From Aralia elata (Eukaryota; Streptophyta; Magnoliopsida; Apiales; Araliaceae), in the NCBI GenBank assembly GCA_034770075.1, contig CM068385.1:48072721-48136720 (forward strand): a DNA stretch of 64,000 nucleotides, read 5' to 3'. The notes beneath the pieces are model-generated. The model worked only from the letters and a program-made list of their open reading frames with translations, did no database searches and was not told the DNA's origin. The position numbers and the translations under genes are program-made. Of this stretch, positions 57,860-64,000 are shown piece by piece. The first letter of the stretch is position 1. Each line of letters opens with the position of its first letter.

Positions 57860-57921
57860 TCACTTGTTTGCTTTTCCTTTGCCCTTACTAGTAGATGGCT
57901 CATCAGTTCTTTCAACCTTAG
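57860..57921 (-). other. Putative LTR exon 2, chromovirus K
   Basis: After CATTGCAG the frame reads AKVERTDEPSTSKGKGKANK and TGA. The corresponding part of the left LTR is deleted. Confidence 0.5.
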
Positions 57922-58967
57922 CTGCAATGTTATTATGCAAGGGTGAGCAATGATTGCCCAGCAAGTATAACAACAACAGTAATAATAACATGCAAAATAA
58001 TTAATGGATATTGAATAATCGAAGATTTAGCTTTTGAGTCAAGAATGTAAGACAAGATTCAAAAGAACGTCTGAGGGTCTAAAGACCACGAAGTATGTCC
58101 CAGGTTATCAAGTATTTCTACTTTAAACCTTTAACAGTCATAAGACTATATGAACCTTGCTTCTCGTACTCAGGGGGATCAGCCCTTTGTACCATGTATG
58201 TGCACAACATCTTAACACTATTGCGTAAATAAAATCCCCTGTATAAGGGTTGTTCATCTCAGTTTGACATCAGAGTCCGCACCAAAGGAAGTTTGGTTTG
58301 GATTTACTTCAATAACGTTTTTAGAATTTAGAACGCTCATCAACTATGGACTAGTCGAATCAATAAGGGTTCGCTAATCAATCAAGTTTCAAAAGGTATA
58401 ATTCTAGAATCAAAACTAAATCTCACAAAAGGTACGATTGAATACGTTCTATATAACTGAAGCATTACAAAGAGGGATTTAAAACGTCTCATAGAATCTA
58501 TGAAATTGAATGGAATAGAAATAATAATTTGCTCGAGTAAATAGTAGCATCATGAAACATATATGGTAAGAGAATTAAGTTCAGGAACTTGCGTGATTGA
58601 AATCAAGGTAGAAAACTTGCGTAATGTAAAAGTAAAGATAAGATACTTGCCTCGTGCGTAGACTATAAATTTAAGACTCACGTTTCTCTAATCAACCTAT
58701 ACATTCCGTTTATAAAACGTAACAATAATTAGTTACAATATTATAAACACGTTAGGATTCATTCTCATCCAAAATTTCTATTTTGATAGCTCAGTTGACA
58801 TCGAACAATCAATGGGTTTATGCTTACCACCCATTACAGTATTTCAGTATTCATTTTATACATTAGCCTAAGTTTTAGGTATGTCTACGATATCATAACA
58901 TGATCTCAAAGAAAGAAGAAAATTTTTACTCTCGTCTTTTTACTCTTTTTTTTTTGTTTAATTCTTC

Positions 58968-59057
58968 GCCGGGGCGAGGAATTCCTTCACAAAATTCTCG
59001 CCAAGGCGAGCTCCCACCGGGGCGAGGAATTTCTTCACAAAATTCTCGCCGGGGCGA
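58968..59057 (-). repeat. GC-rich minisatellite in chromovirus K 5' LTR
   Basis: Variants of CGCCGGGGCGAG separated by GAATTYCTTCACAAAATTCT; CTCGCCGGGGCGAG is an inverted repeat with 6-bp arms. Partner array at 47145-47313 has more units. Confidence 0.92.
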
Positions 59058-60390
59058 GAATCACAAATTCCAGTTTCTGTAGTTCGCGAAGAACGCAGAA
59101 ACAGGCCAGAATTTCCAATCTTGTTATTCTAATCGTCAAATTAAACATACCTTGACATTATAATTCATCTATAATTGTTACCCACGCCTTCTAGCATAAT
59201 TCTAACAACTTAAATCACATAAATCATGAATCTAAGAATCAAATTTGAGGTTTCTTATCAGTTTATCAAAGCTTCTACAATTTCCATAAAATCACACATA
59301 ACAGGTTCATTATACAACCAAATTGAACCGTTTAATACTTATTTTCTTCATTTATACGTGCATAAACAAAATAAGTTATCAATTTAACCAATTAACATGC
59401 AAAACAAGTATTAATTTCATACATTCAAACCATGTTCGTACACTGTACTACTTTGTAACTTTCTGAATTCTCATATAAACAAAATTTCACAGATTAAATT
59501 ACTCTAAATCATATTTAAATCATATAAAACACATTTATGCATGCTTTCAAATATCTAATCATTAATTTATAAAATTTAGCCACAAAAATTTAGTTTACAG
59601 AGAATATAGAGAACTCAAAACAGACATTCATGGAAGAACTTCAAAAATATAAATTAAAACTTAAATTAGAAGAATTACCTTCAATTAGATGCTTAAACTA
59701 TGCAAGAATTGAATGGGATCCTTCTCAATTTTTTAATTCCTCACAAATTCTCTCTTTTTCTCTATGTATTTCTCTGATTAGACTTAGGAAATAATGATAA
59801 TAAAATACGTGAGTTTAATCTGATGAGTGGGTATCAGTTAATCCCATCATGGGTTAACTGACACCAACCCCCACTTAGGCCTCGTTTGTTTAGCACTCTA
59901 TTTCTCCTTTCTAGTTTATTTTAATAAATAGCTTATTATATAGTATCATGTCACACTTTAATCAACTAAATAATCTTACTAAAATCAATAAATAAAATAG
60001 AATAATTCTACATTAAATCACATAGTCATATAAATAAAATTCTCATTTATTAATAATGACAATTTACTAAATCTCTAATTAATAATTAAATTAATTAGAA
60101 ATAACATTATACTCATTTAAATGATATATTTAATCAAATAAATTCAATTAAACACATACTTTAAATATAAAAATTCTCTACATTAATTTAATTAATGTAA
60201 CACATATAATTAAATTAATCTACCACAAATTCATCGATTAATCAATTAATTCAACAATTAAATCATCGAAAATATTTATTCAATCAATAAATATTCAAAT
60301 TAAGTTACAAAATTCTCGTTCGTCACATCTTTCCCCCCTTAAAAGGATTCTGTCCCCAGAATCACGACTCAATTAACTCGTCTCGTTACA

Positions 60391-61149
60391 CTCCCAAGAT
60401 TCTGAAACTGTCGGGCTTACCAATACTGATTCAAGTGAGTCTGGAAGATATGTTTCTAAGAATACCTTATTCACTGCTTCTATGATTAGATCAACTCGAA
60501 AACATTCTTCCTCTTCTTTCGAAAACTTCATAGACTTTAAAACACTAAATGTAACCCTTTGATCTTGAACCCGCATGGTCAACTCACCTTTCTGCACATC
60601 AATCAACGTTCTTCCTGTTGCTAAGAAAGGCCTTCCAAAAATAATTGGTATTTTCTCGTCTTCCTTGAAATCTAGAATTATAAAATCCGCCGGAAAGATG
60701 AACTTATCAACCTTCACTAAAATATCTTCAACAATACCTCTTGGATATGTCACAGATCTATCTACAAGCTATAAGGTTATGTTTGTCGGCCTTGGTGCCT
60801 TCAGTCCTAATTGAGTGTAAACAGAAAGTGGCATCAAATTGATGCTGGCTCCCAAATCACATAATGCTCTTCCTGAAAATTGATTACCGATCGTACACGG
60901 GATAGTGAAACTTCCTGGATCCTTCAGCTTTGGTGATAACTTTTTCTGTAAGATTGCACTACATTCTTCAGTCAATGCCACAATTTTAAAATCACTTAAT
61001 CTCCTTTTCTTGGATAAAATGTCTTTCATGAATTTTGCGTAGCTTGGCATTTGCTCCAAAGCTTCTGCAAATGGTATGTTGATGTGGAGCTTTTTGAATA
61101 CCTCCAGAAACTTTGCAAACTGATTATCCACTTTTTGCTTTTGCAATCT
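60391..61149 (-). pseudogene. gag-pro: Athila J protease region
   Basis: Minus strand. LKDPGSFTIPCTIGNQFSG, then RALCDLGASINLMPLSVY (active-site DLGAS, Athila form), then after a TAG at 60769 TYPRGIVEDILVKVDKFIFP, DFKEDEKIPIIFGRPFLATG and RTLIDVQKGELTMRVQDQ. Cut at 60391 by the K LTR before RT. Both TAG codons (60769, 61150) stand where relatives have Gln (CAG). Confidence 0.88.
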
Positions 61150-62386
61150 CTACGGAAAAGGGACTGGAGGCACAAATTGCACCTGTTTTCCTAACTCTTC
61201 CTTGACTTGTGGATTATCTTCCTTCTTTTCTTGCTTCTTTTCCTCGTTGACTTCACCCACTGCTAATTCTTTATCCATACATACATTATCAATTACATTC
61301 TTGCTATCCGTCCTTGGTAATTCTTTACCACTTCGTAAAACAACATTGCAATTTTCATCATGGTTGTGCACTTCCTGCATTGCTTGAAAATTTCTGAATT
61401 TGGCTATTGATGTTGGTAGCAAATTGTTCAAATAATTTTTCCATTTTAGTAATTCTTGCATTATTTTCCGCCTGATATTTTGACAACAAATCCTCCATCA
61501 TTACCTTATGTTCTTGCTGAGAAGCCTGTTGCTCTTGATCTTGCTTCTTCTTCTAAATATGATCCTCGGTATTAAGATTTTGATTATTTTGATAATTGGA
61601 TCCTTCAACAAACTACACTAACTCGACCTTAATTGCGCATTGACTCCTTGTATGATTTTCTGCACAAATATCACATACCAACGTATCCCTCTGCATAGAT
61701 TGATATCAACCAGAATCTAATTTCCTTACTAAAGCCGCCACTTGCTCTACTAGTACCGAAATTACATCTTTCTGATTTACTGCCACAGTTTTAATTCACG
61801 TATTTCATGTTGCTGACCATTGATAATTATTGTTTGCCATAATCTCCAACAATTCATATGCCTCATCACAAAATTTCTCCATTAAAGACCCACCTACGGC
61901 TGCATCGATATTAGATCGCATTGTAACATTCAAACCCTTGTAAAATGTCTGAATCTGCGACCACATAGGAATGCCATGATGTAGACATTTCTTGAGTAAT
62001 TCTTTAAACCTCTCCCAAGCTTCACACAGAGATTCTGAGTCTTTTTGAGCAAATGTTGTGATATCTGACCTTAATCTTGCGATTTTAGCTTGCAAAAAAA
62101 ACTTAGCCAAGAATTTCTGTATAAGATCACTCCATGTAGATATCGAGCCTGTTAGTAGCGAATGTAACCAAGTTTTCGCCTTACCACGAAGTGTGAAAGG
62201 GAAAAGTCACAATCTAAGTGCATCCTTAGAAATTCCTTCATATTTACATGTATCACATATTTCAAAGAAATTGATTAAATGCTCATTCGGATCATCATTA
62301 GGGTACCCTCTTAATTGTACCGAACTTTGAATCATTTGTATCATGCTTGGGTGAATTTCAAAACTACTAGCTTGTATTGCAGGTCT
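61150..62386 (-). pseudogene. gag: Athila J gag
   Basis: Reading from the right: GYPNDDPNEHLINFFEICDT, FPFTLRGKAKTWLHSLLTGS, ISTWSDLIQKFLAKFF (retrotransposon gag domain), FAQKDSESLCEAWERFKELL, GLNVTMRSNIDAAVGGSLME, then a frameshift between 61461 and 61805, a QCDICAENHT-like knuckle relic near 61650, and an acidic linker to protease. TGA at 62207 in place of Arg (CGA). N-terminus lost to LTR L. Confidence 0.85.
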
Positions 62387-62624
62387 TGTGACACCCCAAA
62401 TTAAGGTACTTAATTCCCACAGATTTGGTGTTCACTATCTCATTCATTCACATCTATCTACCCATAATTAAGAACAATTAAATAAACTTAAAGAAACATC
62501 TTCCCAAAATGGGTTACATCACCAATCTCTTAAACAATCAAATCCCATGTTATCTTAACCTTAATACATCAATGCGGAATAAAACATAATTTTAAACAAG
62601 TCTTGTTACATAAAACATCAACTA

Positions 62625-62722
62625 GACAACAAGTCTTAAGCTACTTATGCAACTTGCCCTTTCCTTTACTCGTGACAACAAGTCTTAAGCTACTTATGCA
62701 ACTTGCCCTTTCCTTTACTCGT
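62625..62722. repeat. 49-bp tandem duplication in LTR L
   Basis: Two identical units (62625-62673, 62674-62722). The unit includes the KGKGK-tail coding end of the putative LTR exon. Confidence 0.95.
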
Positions 62723-62751
62723 GGACGGCTCGTCCTGCTTTTCTGGCTTAG
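62690..62751 (-). other. Putative LTR exon 2, LTR L
   Basis: After CATTGCAG the frame reads AKPEKQDEPSTSKGKGKLHK and TAG, the closest relative of the K version. Confidence 0.5.
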
Positions 62752-63851
62752 CTGCAATGTTTAGTGTAAGAGTGAGCAAACAATTGCTCACAAGTACGAT
62801 ACAATAATATTTAAATGAAATGGATTTCAACTGAGGAATAATAGTTTTCTGAATCTCAGTCAATAAGTGATCAAAGTCTAAAAGCTCATTAGAATGCTTG
62901 ATTCAAGGAAAAATAGATTTCAAGATTTAGAAATTATATCTGAGGGTCACAAGACCTCGAACTATGTCCTAGGTTAACAAGTATTTCTACTATAACCTTT
63001 AACAGTCATGTAGACTATGGACCAACATCTCGTACTCAGGGGAATCAGCCCTTTGTACAATGTATTGTGCACAAACATTTTAACGCTGTCGCGTAAGTAA
63101 TCCCCTATATTAGGGTTGTTCATCTCAGTTTATCGTCTGAATCCGTACCAAAAGAAACTTGGCTTGGAACAAATATAGAAAATATTCTAAGTCTTTGAAA
63201 TCGCTCATCAACTAAGGACTAGCTGAATCAATAAGGGTTTGCTAGTCTAATTCATCAATAAAGTCAAACAATAGAAATTCTGTTCAAAGTTTGAATAACG
63301 ATCAATGATCGAACAATAAACAACTGGAACAAAGCTTTAGCATTTTAATTATGACAACAACCTTGCTTGAATGACAATAAGCTAAGGTAAATAGTCTTGC
63401 TCAATGATATTAAACTCGCTTTAAATGAAATAACAAGTTTGAGATAGGAAAACTTGCATTGAACAAATTAACAAGTTAAAAGGAAAGAATAACTTGCTAT
63501 AAATAATTTTCAAGTTTAAGGTAAGAAAACTTGCTCAACGTAAAAGTAATAAATTGAGATAAGGAACTTGCCTCAAGCATAGATTACAAATTTAAGTAAT
63601 TAACGATCCTTAAACAAACTATACATTAATTATAAAATGGTAACATAATTAGTTACAGAATAATATACACTTTAGGCTTGCTCTTATCTTATTTTATTAT
63701 AACACTTCGGTTATCACTCAATAATGCTAGCTTAATATCCATCATGACCACTCATTGGTCATTTATAAATTTTAAAACTTGTTTATAACATCATAGAAGA
63801 ATTATAAAGAAATAAAAATAAAAATAAAAATAAAAATTTTAGTTACTGTTT

Positions 63852-63990
63852 CCCTCGCCGGGGCGGTAAAATCCTTTACAAAAATCTCGCCGGGGCGAAG
63901 ATTTCTTAACAAAAACTCTTGCCGGGGCGAGAGGCTCGTCGGGGCGAAGAAAATCAGTTCATTTCTCTCGCCGGGGCGAGAGACTCGACT
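63852..63990 (-). repeat. GC-rich minisatellite in LTR L
   Basis: Repeated CTCGCCGGGGCG units separated by AT-rich AAAATCCTTTACAAAAAT-like spacers, as in LTR K. Confidence 0.9.
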
Positions 63991-64000
63991 ATCGTCTCCT

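Larger units (their letters stand above)
46482..60390 (-). mobile_element. Tekay/Del-like chromovirus K
   Basis: Minus strand: 5' LTR 57607-60390, initiator-Met PBS, extra ORF1, gag-pol in one frame, PPT, 3' LTR 46482-48642 (left end deleted). A 3.1 kb solo LTR sits between ORF1 and gag. It inserted into Athila J. The protein (chromodomain-like end HNAEEATWELE, DSG protease, two or three zinc knuckles) and the LTR start and PPT style place it among Tekay/Del-like chromoviruses. Confidence 0.92.
57607..60390 (-). mobile_element. Chromovirus K 5' LTR, complete
   Basis: 2784 bp. Minus strand begins TGTAACGAGACGAG and ends GGGGGTGTCACA. Contains donor-like TTGAAG|GTAATT (59677-59679), acceptor exon (57860-57921), GC minisatellite (58968-59057) and an internal PPT-like tract with hairpin (60331-60363). 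Flanked right by Athila J protease sequence. Confidence 0.93.
41727..62386 (-). mobile_element. Athila element J (interrupted by K, truncated by L)
   Basis: Minus strand, in order from the right: gag and protease (60391-62386), gap filled by chromovirus K (46482-60390), integrase (45477-46481), accessory ORF (43852-44971), 3' non-coding region, PPT, 3' LTR (41727-42890). RT, RNase H and the integrase zinc finger are missing, so a deletion accompanied or followed the K insertion. The 5' LTR and gag start lie beyond LTR L. Confidence 0.85.
62387..64000 (-). mobile_element. Chromovirus LTR L (runs off window)
   Basis: Begins TGTGACACCCC and is colinear with LTR K (TTTGGTGTTCACTATCT, GGCTTAGCTGCAATG). 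No PBS on its left, so this is the distal LTR of a minus-strand element or a solo LTR; the target was Athila J gag. A GC cassette starts at 63852. Confidence 0.88.

Overview
This window is a retrotransposon graveyard from a plant nuclear genome. The AT-rich background, the lineages present and their primer-binding sites all fit a flowering plant, most likely a eudicot: Ty1/copia with an initiator-tRNA-Met PBS, Ty3/gypsy Ogre/Tat with a tRNA-Arg-type PBS, Athila with a tRNA-Asp-type PBS, and Tekay/Del-like chromoviruses with an initiator-Met PBS. The species cannot be named from the sequence. I found no host gene, tRNA, rRNA or CRISPR. Nearly every recognisable coding stretch is gag, protease, reverse transcriptase (RT), RNase H, integrase or an accessory retroelement ORF, and almost all are broken.

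Layout. 1-16189: copia element A (minus strand; its gag and leader were tandemly duplicated). Its 5' LTR is split at 5342/16071 by a complete Ogre/Tat element (5343-16065, 2.05 kb LTRs, TSD TTTAT) that has gag but no pol. 16190-18128: sheared chromovirus LTR. 18129-28878: chromovirus H (minus), with a 3.8 kb 3' LTR, the end of pol, and gag, interrupted by LTR fragment M and a 5'-truncated plus-strand Athila F (23222-27008). 28879-34513: Athila I (minus), a pol-less derivative. 34514-41726: old copia D (minus), interrupted by copia B (34828-40616, TSD TGATC). 41727-62386: Athila J (minus), split by chromovirus K (46482-60390), which itself carries a 3.1 kb solo LTR (53496-56613, TSD ATCAC). 62387-64000: chromovirus LTR L, inserted in the Athila J gag.

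The most interesting signals are in the non-coding parts. (1) A ~130-nt motif is present three times in the Ogre element and once in Athila F, always in element-sense orientation. It contains two hairpins supported by compensatory changes. (2) Each lineage with a visible 3' polypurine tract (PPT) has a hairpin beside it. In Athila and chromoviruses this is an RGGA-loop hairpin whose stem differs between lineages but still pairs. (3) A short covarying hairpin recurs between twin PPT-like motifs in all three Athila elements. (4) Chromovirus K has an extra 252-residue acidic coiled-coil ORF ahead of gag. Both ORFs sit behind splice-acceptor-like sites, and the LTRs carry a donor and a conserved small acceptor exon. 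(5) Short GC-rich palindromic cassettes lie in the AT-rich LTRs or leaders of most elements, and one sequence is shared by Athila and chromoviruses.

Nonsense codons in K and in Athila J gag/protease/integrase are almost all consistent with C-to-T (or G-to-A) change, the pattern expected of methylated, silenced elements.
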